A program made the translations under genes and the position numbers. The notes below the pieces were generated by a model, which did not search any database, was not told the DNA's origin, and was given only the letters and a program-made list of their open reading frames with translations. From Flavobacterium shii (lineage in GTDB: Bacteria; Bacteroidota; Bacteroidia; Flavobacteriales; Flavobacteriaceae), in the NCBI RefSeq assembly GCF_025847235.1, contig NZ_JAOZEW010000011.1, positions 1 through 64,000 of the forward strand: a DNA stretch of 64,000 nucleotides. The letters run 5' to 3'. This document shows, one piece after another, positions 26,561 through 35,331 of this stretch (the stretch's first letter is position 1; the number at the start of each line of letters is the position of its first letter).

Positions 26561-27832
26561 TTAAACCTTAAAAATAAGTTTGTTCTTGTAGAAAATCCAT
26601 AAAATGAATGTCCAAATCCCAACATAAACTAAAGCTCCAGCTAAGGAAGCTGTCATGGGATTGCCGAAAAATGGTGCGATCCCAAAACTGTATAAATAAT
26701 TTAGAAGATTGATTTGTTCTCCCGGAATATGTGGATTCTCGAATTGAACCATTACCAATCCTTGGGGGATTATTTGCGAAAAGAAAAACACGATCATTGG
26801 ATTTACTCCCCAAATTAAGAATAATTTGATCCCTTTCTTGAAATTAAGAATGTCGATAAGATAATATAGCAATACCAGACAAGTCGTAGCTAATCCTGCT
26901 GTGTATAATACATAAGTACTTGTCCAAAGGGATTTGTTTATAGGGAAAACAAGACTCCAAATTTGAGCTACTATAATTAGAGTGATACCTGCAATTGCCA
27001 TTTTTTTAGCGATTTCATTTTTTGGAATAGAGCGGTGTAATAATTGACCAATAAGCAAACCAATAATTCCAGTTGCGATTGATGGAATTGTGCTCAAAAT
27101 CCCTTCCGGATCCCATGTTATGGTTTCGCGATACATATGCCCCTTAAGTAAAATGCTATCGATCCAAGAAGCTAAATTGGTTCCTTTATCAAAATTTGCT
27201 TCTCCAATTCCGGGAACTGGAATTAAAGCCATTACAGCCCAATATCCTAGTAATAAGATTGCAGCAACTATTATTTGTGTTCTTTGATTTGATTTTAAAT
27301 ATAAAAGTGAAACTACAAAATATACGATAGCGATACGTTGTAAAACCCCTGGTAATCTTACGCTTTGATACGCTTCAATACCGCTATAGGCCAAAAAGAG
27401 GTAAATAAATAAGATTGAAAATGCTAAAATGTTTTTTACTTTAGAACTAAAATTACCCATTAAAGCATATCCTACTGCAATAGTTATGATTAATCGACCA
27501 TTAAGCAACGGAATTCCTTCGAGTCCAAAAAGTTGTATTTTGGCAAAAAAATTAAAGAAGATTCCCAAACAAAACATTCTTAACGAGCGTACTAATATTT
27601 TATTAAAAGTAGTACTATCGAATGTTTTAGTTGGCATTGCAAATGAAACAGCAACTCCCATAATGAATATAAAAAAAGGGAAGACCAAATCGGTAGGTGT
27701 GCAGCCATGCCAGTCTGAATGTAATAAAGGAGGGTAGACGCTTTTCCAGCTTCCTGGATTATTGACAATTGTCATTAATAAAATAGTTAATCCTCTGAAG
27801 ACATCTAGTGAAATCAAGCGCTCTCTGGTCAT
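26561..27832 (-). CDS. HGSNAT-like multispanning acyltransferase-family membrane protein, paralogue 2
   Basis: 423 residues with about ten membrane segments. SLDVFRGLTILLMTIVNN and HSDWHGCTPTDLVFPFFIF match the COG4299/HGSNAT family, in which the His of this second motif carries the acetyl group from acetyl-CoA across the membrane. That His is present here but not at the same place in the paralogue at 12112-13302. In Bacteroidetes these are predicted to acetylate glycans or peptidoglycan precursors in the periplasm; the substrate is unknown. The region 27833-28052 upstream holds an inverted repeat. Confidence 0.8.
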   Translation of the reverse strand: MTRERLISLDVFRGLTILLMTIVNNPGSWKSVYPPLLHSDWHGCTPTDLVFPFFIFIMGVAVSFAMPTKTFDSTTFNKILVRSLRMFCLGIFFNFFAKIQLFGLEGIPLLNGRLIITIAVGYALMGNFSSKVKNILAFSILFIYLFLAYSGIEAYQSVRLPGVLQRIAIVYFVVSLLYLKSNQRTQIIVAAILLLGYWAVMALIPVPGIGEANFDKGTNLASWIDSILLKGHMYRETITWDPEGILSTIPSIATGIIGLLIGQLLHRSIPKNEIAKKMAIAGITLIIVAQIWSLVFPINKSLWTSTYVLYTAGLATTCLVLLYYLIDILNFKKGIKLFLIWGVNPMIVFFFSQIIPQGLVMVQFENPHIPGEQINLLNYLYSFGIAPFFGNPMTASLAGALVYVGIWTFILWIFYKNKLIFKV

Positions 27833-27946
27833 AATGTTTTGGTAATAGGTTAGTTTTGTTTTTAAAAGTTAATAATTTGGTTTAGAGAGTAATAATTTCA
27901 GAAGTAAGTGGTTATTTGTTTCTTATGATTATTACTTTATTTTTTT

Positions 27947-28019
27947 GCCACAGATTTAGAAGATTCTTGCAGATTCCTGAATATTCAAAAAATCATTTTA
28001 ATCCTTTTAAATCTGTGGC
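27947..28019. repeat. Dispersed inverted repeat (GCCACAGATTT/AAATCTGTGGC)
   Basis: Arms GCCACAGATTT (27947-27957) and AAATCTGTGGC (28009-28019) enclose an AT-rich loop that itself contains partial repeats. It lies 33 bp beyond the bshC stop and is typical of Flavobacterium extragenic elements. Confidence 0.6.
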
Positions 28020-28052
28020 TTTTATTTTTTAATCAATTACAAGTATAGTCAT

Positions 28053-29642
28053 TTATATAGTAATAACATTAAAATTAGATGCTAATGGCTTTAATTCTTT
28101 AATGAGAAGTGGGATTAATTCTTCTCCTTTTTCCAGATAAAATTCCGAAAAATTGGCTTGACGTTCCTGTAAGCTTTTATTAGGGAACAACTCATTTTGC
28201 AAATCGATAATACGTTGCAAAATTTCACTTAGTTTTCTTTTTTGTGCTTTTAAAAGTCGTTTTTCTAGGTTTTCAAGCCCTTTTATTTGTTTAACTTCTT
28301 GCGCTTTTACTGCTCCAGTGAATGATTTATCTGTTTGGTTTGCCAATTCATAAAGATGTTCAAATTGCTTGTGTAAAAGTTCTTTCTGAGGTGTTAAATC
28401 AATCGAAAATGGTGATAATTCTCTTGTGCTTTTATTGATTAAACGGTCTTGTTTTGAGAATAAATCACTCCAGAATAAGTTTAATTGATCGGCTTTTTTT
28501 ACCTGTTTTTCGGTTGCTAAAAGAACCGAATTTCGAATTAAAAGCATCGGGAAAGTAATCTTTACTGTGTCAAAGAATGATTTTAATTCCAACCAATAAG
28601 CTATTTCTCCGCCCCCGCCGATATAGCATAAATTTGGTAAGATAATTTCTTGGTATAACGGACGCATAATCACGTTTGGGCTAAATTTTTCGGGATTACT
28701 TTCTAGTAAATCAAAGATTTCTTTTCCTGAAAATTCAATTCGGGTATTATTAACTTTATATTTTCCGTTTTCAAAAATGATGCGTTCGCGTAAATTATCT
28801 TCAATATAAAATAAATTGATTTCGCGTGGATTCACCTGAACCGTATAATCTTTCAGCTTTTCGATAGTTTCCTGAACAGCTTTGTATGAAGTTTGAGATT
28901 CTAATTCTTCTTTTATATAAGGGATAAAAGCACGTTTTAAATTGGCATTATCAGCATCTAGAATTACTAAACCTTGTGATGCAAACAAACTATTGGCAAG
29001 ATAACGAGTTGCATCTGCCAGATTATCGTGTTTTAAATAAGCATCTTTAAATATTTTTTTCAAAACATTGGCATTGATGCTTGAACCTAATTCTAAAGCA
29101 TATATCTCGAAAAAATCTTCAAGCCCTTTAGTAGATAATCTTCCAACAGGTCCAGAACTTTCGGCATTCCATCGGAACTTTTTACCTTTAAAATTAAAAT
29201 AATTAATTTCTTCGAAGTCATGATCTTCAGTTGCCATCCAATAAATGGGAACAAAGTTATGCGAAGGATATTTTGATTTTAATTCGTTGGTAAGATTTAT
29301 AGTTGAGATTATTTTATATAAAAAATATAATGGACCGCTAAATAAGTTTAGTTGATGTCCTGTAGTAACCGTAAATGTATTTGGGAGCGCTAAGGCTTTG
29401 ATATTTTGTTTGGTAGAATCCGAAGTTTCAACTTTAGCATATTGTTCTTTTAAGACAGAAACTAATGGAATTCTATTGTTATTATCGAAATTTTGTTGTT
29501 TTTCGATAATTTGTTTTTCAAAATTTTCCAGAGTTGGAAAATTATTATATAATGGTTTTAAATCTGATTTTTGTTCTAAATAATCATGTATCAATGTTGA
29601 GAAATATCCTGAGTTTTGGTAGCTGATACAGTCGGTTGGCAT
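28053..29642 (-). CDS. bshC: Bacillithiol biosynthesis cysteine-adding enzyme BshC
   Basis: 529 residues, the usual BshC length. Recognisable segments are FTVTTGHQLNLFSGPLYFLYK, IYWMATEDHDFEEINYF and GGGGEIAYWLELK, the nucleotide-binding-like core, followed by a long C-terminal coiled coil (about residues 380-500). It joins cysteine to glucosaminyl-malate to make bacillithiol, the main low-molecular-weight thiol in this group. It stands alone on the minus strand, divergent from the transporter gene. Confidence 0.93.
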   Translation of the reverse strand: MPTDCISYQNSGYFSTLIHDYLEQKSDLKPLYNNFPTLENFEKQIIEKQQNFDNNNRIPLVSVLKEQYAKVETSDSTKQNIKALALPNTFTVTTGHQLNLFSGPLYFLYKIISTINLTNELKSKYPSHNFVPIYWMATEDHDFEEINYFNFKGKKFRWNAESSGPVGRLSTKGLEDFFEIYALELGSSINANVLKKIFKDAYLKHDNLADATRYLANSLFASQGLVILDADNANLKRAFIPYIKEELESQTSYKAVQETIEKLKDYTVQVNPREINLFYIEDNLRERIIFENGKYKVNNTRIEFSGKEIFDLLESNPEKFSPNVIMRPLYQEIILPNLCYIGGGGEIAYWLELKSFFDTVKITFPMLLIRNSVLLATEKQVKKADQLNLFWSDLFSKQDRLINKSTRELSPFSIDLTPQKELLHKQFEHLYELANQTDKSFTGAVKAQEVKQIKGLENLEKRLLKAQKRKLSEILQRIIDLQNELFPNKSLQERQANFSEFYLEKGEELIPLLIKELKPLASNFNVITI

Positions 29643-29965
29643 AAGTGTTGATTTTTTTTGATAGCTGTAAATTTAATCAAAATTTATACTTAAAATTGGA
29701 TTTAACTATTGCTTATGATTTGATTTTTTAAAATGGGTGTAATTCATTGCAAATCAATGTATTGTTTTGGTTGAAAGAAAATACTTGTTTTTTAATTTGT
29801 TTGAAAAATAATTCACAGATTTTGAATACTTTAATAGATTTTTTTGGCTGTTGAGGATTATGATTTTTTAAAACTAATTTCTTGAAAAAGCTGAATTTAA
29901 TATTTGTTATTTTCAAAAAATAAAATCAATTTTATATTCTATTTTCAAAAAACTATATAAACCAC
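29643..29965. other. 323-bp divergent intergenic region
   Basis: Very AT-rich region between bshC (leftward) and the transporter gene (rightward). I see no gene. The string AGAAAATACTTGTTTTTTAA followed by TTTGTTT at about 29778-29806 closely resembles the promoter-like string at 31395-31420 beyond the transporter, so both may be promoters. Confidence 0.4.
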
Positions 29966-31243
29966 ATGAAAAATAATTCTACTAAGGAAAACTCCTTAAA
30001 ACATGTCCTTTTTGGGAGCTTAATAGGTACGACAATTGAATTTTTTGATTTTTATATTTATGCCAATGCAGCCGTATTGGTGTTTCCTCAGTTATTTTTC
30101 CCGGGAGCTAGTAGTACAAATTCTACCCTTGAATCTTTGGCAACTTTTTCGATAGCTTTTTTATCCAGACCAATAGGCTCGGCTGTTTTTGGTCATTATG
30201 GAGATAAAATAGGCCGTAAAGTTACCTTGGTAGTGGCTTTGCTAACCATGGGATTATCGACAATTGCCATTGGTTTTTTACCAAGTTATGCAAGTATCGG
30301 AATCGCTGCACCAATTTTATTGATGTTATGTCGATTTGGTCAGGGAGTTGGTTTAGGAGGCGAATGGGGTGGAGCAGTTTTACTAGCGATAGAAAATGCG
30401 CCTCCGCATAAACGTGCTTGGTATGGAATGTTTCCGCAATTGGGAGCGCCCATCGGATTGTTGCTTTCTGGTGGAACTTTTTTGATTTTAACGGATACTA
30501 TGACCAGTGAAGATTTTATGGATTATGGATGGAGAATTCCGTTTATAGCGAGTTCACTTTTGGTAATTGTTGGATTTTATATTCGTTTAAAAATTAGTGA
30601 AACTCCTGCTTTTGAAAATTCTAAATTAGAACAGAAAGAAGTTAAAATTCCATTTTTCACCTTATTGAAATCATATAAAAACCAACTTATTTTTGGAACT
30701 TTATCTGCAATTACAACCTTTTTGGTGTTTTATTTAATGACTGTTTTTACATTGAGTTGGGCTACCTCAGATTTAGGTTTTACTAAAAGAGACGCTTTAT
30801 TGATACAATTGTTTTCGGTATTGTTTTTTGCAGCATTTATTCCTATTTCGGCTTTGGTTGCCGATAAAATTGGTCGTCGAAAAATTCTAATTATTACTAC
30901 GATCGCTATTGCAGCATTCGGTTTTTTCTTTTCATATTTCCTCAATTCAGGAAATTCTATTTTGGTAACAGCTTTTGTGTGTATCGGAATGTCATTGATG
31001 GGGTTTACGTATGGTCCGTTGGGAACTTTTTTATCAGAGTTGTTTCCTACCACAGTTCGTTATTCCGGTGCTTCATTAACTTTTAATATGGCAGGTATTT
31101 TGGGTGCTGCTTTTGCGCCAATGATTGCAATTTGGCTGGCAACTACCTACGGTTTGAGTTATGTTGGGTTTTATCTGACTGCCGCTGCCTTGATTTCTTT
31201 AGTTTCGTTTTTAGTAATTTCTAAGAAAGTGCACCAGTTTTAA
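29966..31243 (+). CDS. MFS transporter, metabolite:H+ symporter (MHS) family
   Basis: 425 residues with 12 membrane segments. The opening IGTTIEFFDFYIYANAAVLV and the loop FGHYGDKIGRKVTLV followed by GQGVGLGGEWGGAVLLA are diagnostic of the MHS group (ProP, citrate and alpha-ketoglutarate porters). It imports an organic acid, betaine or similar solute with protons. The substrate cannot be read from sequence. Monocistronic. Confidence 0.9.
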   Translation: MKNNSTKENSLKHVLFGSLIGTTIEFFDFYIYANAAVLVFPQLFFPGASSTNSTLESLATFSIAFLSRPIGSAVFGHYGDKIGRKVTLVVALLTMGLSTIAIGFLPSYASIGIAAPILLMLCRFGQGVGLGGEWGGAVLLAIENAPPHKRAWYGMFPQLGAPIGLLLSGGTFLILTDTMTSEDFMDYGWRIPFIASSLLVIVGFYIRLKISETPAFENSKLEQKEVKIPFFTLLKSYKNQLIFGTLSAITTFLVFYLMTVFTLSWATSDLGFTKRDALLIQLFSVLFFAAFIPISALVADKIGRRKILIITTIAIAAFGFFFSYFLNSGNSILVTAFVCIGMSLMGFTYGPLGTFLSELFPTTVRYSGASLTFNMAGILGAAFAPMIAIWLATTYGLSYVGFYLTAAALISLVSFLVISKKVHQF

Positions 31244-31384
31244 GAACATTTCTGTTTACATAAATAACTAGAATATTAGAAATTTTGATATTTATAAATA
31301 TGAATTTTAGGACTTACGACTAATTTTTACTCATGATTTTGAATTTATATTGATGTTTATTTTGTTGAAAATCAGTAATTTGAT

Positions 31385-31417
31385 TTTGTAATAAGAAAAT
31401 ACTTGTTTTTAAATTTG
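31385..31417 (+). promoter_or_regulatory. Bacteroidetes-type promoter upstream of the short transcript
   Basis: TTTG (31385-31388), 21 nt, then TAAATTTG (31410-31417), an exact TAnnTTTG. No long gene follows for 330 bp, but a terminator lies 180 bp downstream, so the promoter may serve a short RNA. Confidence 0.45.
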
Positions 31418-31423
31418 TTTATT

Positions 31424-31631
31424 TCAAAAAAAAATCACAAAATTTGCATCAGAAAATAAATCATTAACCAAATTAATAACGAAGACAATGTTTGTACCAA
31501 ACTTTACCTCTCAAAACATCACATCAGGATTAGATTCTGTTGTTATGTGTCTTCGTGGCTTTTCGCAATCATAGCAAATCAATTTTAGATATATGAACAA
31601 GCCCGAAGGAAATTAACTTTCGGGCTTTTTT
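31424..31631 (+). ncRNA. Possible short structured transcript upstream of the RNA-repair operon
   Basis: The 508-bp gap 31244-31751 has no long gene. Between the promoter at 31385 and the terminator at 31599-31631 about 205 nt could be transcribed. Two 8-nt arms, CGAAGACA (31480-31487) and TGTCTTCG (31548-31555), could close a 60-nt domain. A 28-codon frame (31488-31574, MFVPNFTSQNITSGLDSVVM...) begins right after the first arm; it may be a leader peptide or chance. Neither an RNA family nor a peptide family is recognised. It could be an sRNA, an attenuator-like leader or a short mRNA. Confidence 0.35.
31599..31631 (+). terminator. Terminator of the short transcript
   Basis: AAGCCCGAA, a 10-nt loop, TTCGGGCTT, then seven Ts. 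It separates the short transcript from the following operon. Confidence 0.8.
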
Positions 31632-31751
31632 TATTCTAGACACTTCAAAAAATTCCCGATACCCCGAACTCAATTTATCTATTGGAGATAAAATGCTTTT
31701 GCCTTGTATTTTCTAATACTTGGCAGGAAAACTATAATTTAAATTTTTTAA

Positions 31752-32550
31752 ATGGACAATTATCTTTTAGATGATTACATCTTGTGTAGTCGTTTAAAAA
31801 AGGAAAAGCAAAAAAAGAGCGCAGTTAAAAAAGATTTTGAAAAACAATTAATTCAGTTAGATAAGCTTGAAGATGAACTATTACGTAAGCGTAGCGCTTT
31901 ACCATTAGTTCCTTTGGCAACACCTTATCAAAAAGGGTGGGAACGCAATTTTGTACTTAGGGAAGATATTGCGAGATCTAAAGAAGCATTGTTTTATAAA
32001 ACGGTATTGGAAAAGATAAATACGGTGCAATATTCTTCTGATAAAGCTTTTAAGAAAAAGAAAAGGAGAAAAAAGAAAGCATGTTTATGTAGAAAAACTT
32101 CAAACTGTAAAAGAGTTTTCAGAATCAGAATGGAGAAGTTCAAAACTAGCATTGACAGATAAAGAAAAAATGCATTTTTATAAAAGGGAACGATGGTATC
32201 CTAATTGTAAACGCTATAAAGTTCATTACATATTTAATGAGCCTTGGCGCTATGTATTGCGTGTTAGACCAAATATGATAACACATACTAAAATGGTTGA
32301 TGGAGTTTTGGAAAGTGAAATTGCTAGGATAAGTAATTATATCACGAATCATTTTCTTCGAAATTCAATGATGAAAATTGCACACGGTAGCGCAAAATAT
32401 TGGAGATGGATTGGTAATAAAGAATTGAAATACCAAAATCCATTAGACAATAAACAAATTCATACCATAATGGATGAATATTATAAAGAAATAGAATATC
32501 TAAATAAGGAGGCATTGCACTCTAAAGATAAAAAATACAATGGGAAATAA
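31752..32550 (+). pseudogene. Unknown basic protein of the RtcB-PrfH operon, frameshifted
   Basis: Two overlapping frames look like one protein of about 266 residues. The first (from ATG 31752) runs to about residue 110 (MDNYLLDDYILCSRLKKEKQ ... SDKAFKKKKRR) and then degenerates into a Cys/Arg-rich tail ending at 32162. The second frame, +1 to the first, reads sensibly from about 32080 (HVYVEKLQTVKEFSESEWRS) to the stop at 32550. The junction is the purine tract at 32052-32079. Removing one A would restore one frame. The second part has no ATG before residue TDKEKM, only a TTG. It overlaps rtcB by 11 bp. No family is recognised; it is Lys/Arg-rich and may bind RNA. Confidence 0.65.
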
Positions 32551-33931
32551 ATTATCTGGAAAGGACCTGATTAAAATAGGCTTTCCAAAAAATAATAGTA
32601 TCAACATTGCCTTGGGGCAAATAAACAGATACAGAAAACGAGAAAAAAAAGAAAGTATATTAAACGAAGCGAAAGAAGTTTTGCTATCGCCAGAAAAGTT
32701 TACAGGACATGGTACTTGGGGCAAAGTTGCCGAAGGATTGGTAAATCCGGTACAAGTAAGAATGCATCAGCTTAATAATACAAGAGCTCCTTTTTCCATA
32801 TTTGGAGAAAATGAAATCGATGAGCAAGCCAAGTATCAGTTATATGATGCTTTAAAACTTCCTGTTTCGGTTGCTGGTGCTTTAATGCCTGATGCACATT
32901 CTGGTTACGGATTACCAATAGGTGGTGTACTTGCAACAGACAATGCTGTAATTCCGTATGGAGTAGGAGTAGATATTGGTTGCCGAATGAGCTTGTCAAT
33001 TTTTGATATTCCAGCCTCTTTTTTTAAAGGAAAAGAGCATCAGTTGCAAGCGATTTTAAAAGACAATACCAAGTTTGGAATGTATGAAACCCATACCATA
33101 CGAGCAGATCATGAAGTGTTTAGCCGAAGTGAGTTTCAGGATATTCCGATTATAAAAAACTTGTTAGGTAAAGCGTACAAGCAACTTGGAACATCAGGTG
33201 GTGGAAATCATTTTGTAGAGTTTGGAATTGCTAAAATTACCAACCCGCTTAATGAATGGAAAATTGGTGTAGGTGAATATTTTGCAGTATTGTCACATAG
33301 CGGATCAAGAGGTTTGGGAGCAAATATTGCTAAACATTATACGTATTTGGCAACAAAACAATGTCCGTTACCCAAAAATGTACAGCATTTGGCTTGGTTA
33401 GATTTAAATACGCACGACGGACAAGAATATTGGCTGGCTATGAATTTAGCAGGAGATTATGCCAAGGCTTGTCATGATGATATTCATCGCCGTATTGCCA
33501 AAGCTATTGGTAAACGTGTGGTTGTAACAATCGAAAACCATCACAATTTTGCTTGGAAAGAAATGGTAAATGGTAAAGAAGCCATTGTACACCGTAAAGG
33601 GGCAACTCCAGCTAATGCAGGTGAACTGGGTATTATTCCGGGTTCGATGACTGCACCTGGATTTATTGTTCAGGGCAAAGGAAATACGGAGAGTTTAAAC
33701 TCTGCTTCTCATGGTGCTGGACGACTTTTTTCTCGTAGAAAATGCAAAGAATCGTTTACACAAAGTGAGATTAATAAAGTCTTAAAAGCAAACGACGTAA
33801 CCTTGATTGGAGGTAATATAGATGAAGCTCCAATGGCGTATAAAGACATTAATAAAGTAATGGCCAATCAAGTGGAGTTGGTGGATGTGTTAGGCACGTT
33901 TACACCAAAAATCGTGAGAATGGACAGATAA
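32540..33931 (+). CDS. rtcB: RtcB-family RNA ligase (PrfH-associated type)
   Basis: 463 residues. All RtcB active-site elements are visible: PDAHSGYG (117-124), GVDIGCRM with Asp145 and Cys148, GGNHFVEFG with His224, LSHSGSRG with His253, HHN with His334-335, and SASHGAGR with His391, the residue that receives GMP. RtcB joins a 2',3'-cyclic or 3'-phosphate RNA end to a 5'-hydroxyl end using GTP and Mn2+. Its partner prfH lies two genes downstream. In this pairing the ligase is known to reseal 16S rRNA cut in the decoding centre after PrfH has released the stalled ribosome. The N-terminal 60 residues are longer and more basic than E. coli RtcB. Confidence 0.94.
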   Translation: MGNKLSGKDLIKIGFPKNNSINIALGQINRYRKREKKESILNEAKEVLLSPEKFTGHGTWGKVAEGLVNPVQVRMHQLNNTRAPFSIFGENEIDEQAKYQLYDALKLPVSVAGALMPDAHSGYGLPIGGVLATDNAVIPYGVGVDIGCRMSLSIFDIPASFFKGKEHQLQAILKDNTKFGMYETHTIRADHEVFSRSEFQDIPIIKNLLGKAYKQLGTSGGGNHFVEFGIAKITNPLNEWKIGVGEYFAVLSHSGSRGLGANIAKHYTYLATKQCPLPKNVQHLAWLDLNTHDGQEYWLAMNLAGDYAKACHDDIHRRIAKAIGKRVVVTIENHHNFAWKEMVNGKEAIVHRKGATPANAGELGIIPGSMTAPGFIVQGKGNTESLNSASHGAGRLFSRRKCKESFTQSEINKVLKANDVTLIGGNIDEAPMAYKDINKVMANQVELVDVLGTFTPKIVRMDR

Positions 33932-33945
33932 ACAAATTCAAGATT

Positions 33946-34551
33946 ATGGAAAGGTTTAAAGATGAAAATAAACGGTTAGGAAGTTTTGGAAATAGCATAA
34001 ATGTAAAATGTCCAAGATGCGCTTCGCAAGCAGTTGTTAGGAGGACTTTTGAGTCTGAAGTTTATTATTGGGATAAAAAAATCTTAGAATGTAAAAAATG
34101 TTATTATTCTTTAAAAGGAGGAATGGTAAAATACATTGCTTATGTAGATACTTATTGCTGTAATAATGAAGACAAGATAAAGTTTGAGTCGCAATTTCTG
34201 AATGAAAAACCAGAAACAATCAAGCTAAAATGTTCTGTATGTAATGAGATAAAAGAGTTCAAGCCGATGATTAAGGAAGTTCCTTTTGTGTTCGATTCTG
34301 ATAAATCATTACAAAGAGAAAGTGCTTTTAATGCTGAAATATGGTATCAGAAAGAATTTGACCAATCAATTTTTTGGGCTTATAATTTAGAACATATTGA
34401 TTATTTAGAGAGATACATTAAAGCTGATTTAAGAGAAAGAAACAATAATGGAAGTGGTAACGGGACAATGGTTTCCAGACTTCCAAAATTTGTAAAAGAA
34501 GCAAAGAACAGAGAGAAACTGTTGAAAATTATAGAAAAATGGAAAAAATAA
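33946..34551 (+). CDS. Two-zinc-ribbon protein of the RtcB-PrfH operon
   Basis: 201 residues, cytoplasmic. The first ribbon is Cys22-x2-Cys25 (KCPRCASQ) with Cys49-x2-Cys52 (ECKKCYYS). A second possible ribbon uses Cys71/Cys72 and Cys96-x2-Cys99 (KCSVCNE). The C-terminal half ([21 protein letters not shown] ... [13 protein letters not shown]) is helical and basic. It starts 14 bp after rtcB and overlaps prfH by 13 bp, so it is tightly coupled to both. Zinc ribbons often hold nucleic acid or ribosomal protein surfaces; recognition of damaged ribosomes is a reasonable guess but unproven. Confidence 0.75.
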   Translation: MERFKDENKRLGSFGNSINVKCPRCASQAVVRRTFESEVYYWDKKILECKKCYYSLKGGMVKYIAYVDTYCCNNEDKIKFESQFLNEKPETIKLKCSVCNEIKEFKPMIKEVPFVFDSDKSLQRESAFNAEIWYQKEFDQSIFWAYNLEHIDYLERYIKADLRERNNNGSGNGTMVSRLPKFVKEAKNREKLLKIIEKWKK

Positions 34552-35228
34552 TTCAAATAACATCAGGTCGTGGCCCAGCAGAATGTAGCTGGGTTGTGGC
34601 TCAGGTGCTAAAAACATTCCTGGAAGAAGCAAATGATAATAAAATAAAAACAACGTTGCTTCAGCGAGAAACTGGAATCGAAAACGGAACTGTAGAAACA
34701 GCAACAATTTTATTAGAAAGTACTAATCTTAATGAGTTTGTAAATTCTTGGATTGGAACAATCCAATGGATAGGACAGAGCCAATTCAGGAAATTTCATA
34801 AACGTAAAAATTGGTTTATCGGAATTTTTGAAATTGATAAAGCAACCACAACACAAATTTCAGAGAATGATATTCAATATCAGGCAATGCGTAGTTCTGG
34901 CGCAGGAGGACAACATGTAAATAAGGTGAGTTCGGCAGTAAGAGCAACTCATGTTCCTACGGGAATAAGTGTTGTGTCTATGGATTCGCGTTCGCAGCAT
35001 CAGAATAAAAAACTGGCTACCGAGAGATTATTACAGAAATTTAAGGATGAAACTGTAAAACAGTTTAAAGCTGAATTTCAGGCACAATGGATGAATCAGT
35101 TACAAATTCAGCGAGGGAATCCGATTCGGGTTTTTCAAGGTTCGGATTTTAAAAAACAAAAACAAACAAAAAATTACAAACAGGAAAGGCAAAGACTAAA
35201 AAGAGAAGATTATTTAGATAATGATTGA
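34539..35228 (+). CDS. prfH: Peptide chain release factor H (PrfH)
   Basis: 229 residues. The catalytic GGQ motif is at residues 123-125 in [13 protein letters not shown], with the class-1 release-factor core around it. It lacks the codon-reading domains of RF1 and RF2, as PrfH does. The N-terminal region ([20 protein letters not shown]) is typical of PrfH. Published work shows PrfH hydrolysing peptidyl-tRNA on ribosomes whose 16S rRNA is cut in the decoding centre, before RtcB repair. It overlaps the zinc-ribbon gene by 13 bp and ends the operon, followed by a terminator. Confidence 0.93.
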   Translation: MEKIIQITSGRGPAECSWVVAQVLKTFLEEANDNKIKTTLLQRETGIENGTVETATILLESTNLNEFVNSWIGTIQWIGQSQFRKFHKRKNWFIGIFEIDKATTTQISENDIQYQAMRSSGAGGQHVNKVSSAVRATHVPTGISVVSMDSRSQHQNKKLATERLLQKFKDETVKQFKAEFQAQWMNQLQIQRGNPIRVFQGSDFKKQKQTKNYKQERQRLKREDYLDND

Positions 35229-35291
35229 TCTCAGGAAATTTGAATTTCTTAATAGAATAAATTATGAATTAAGAAGAATTAAATTAAATAG

Positions 35292-35317
35292 AAAAGGATG
35301 CTGTGAGGCATCCTTTT
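35292..35317. terminator. Bidirectional terminator
   Basis: Stem AAAAGGATGC/GCATCCTTTT with loop TGTGAG between the convergent prfH and T9SS gene. Confidence 0.85.
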
Positions 35318-35331
35318 TAGCTTGTATAGTT

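Noticed and set aside
29728..29916. Leftward 62-codon frame upstream of bshC
   Set aside because: It lies in very AT-rich divergent DNA and is Lys/Phe-rich in the way that random AT-rich frames are.
32069..32075. A AAA AAG slippery heptamer in the frameshifted gene, as a site for programmed -1 frameshifting
   Set aside because: It is in the right register for -1 slippage, but the continuing reading frame is +1 to the first, so -1 slippage would not reach it.
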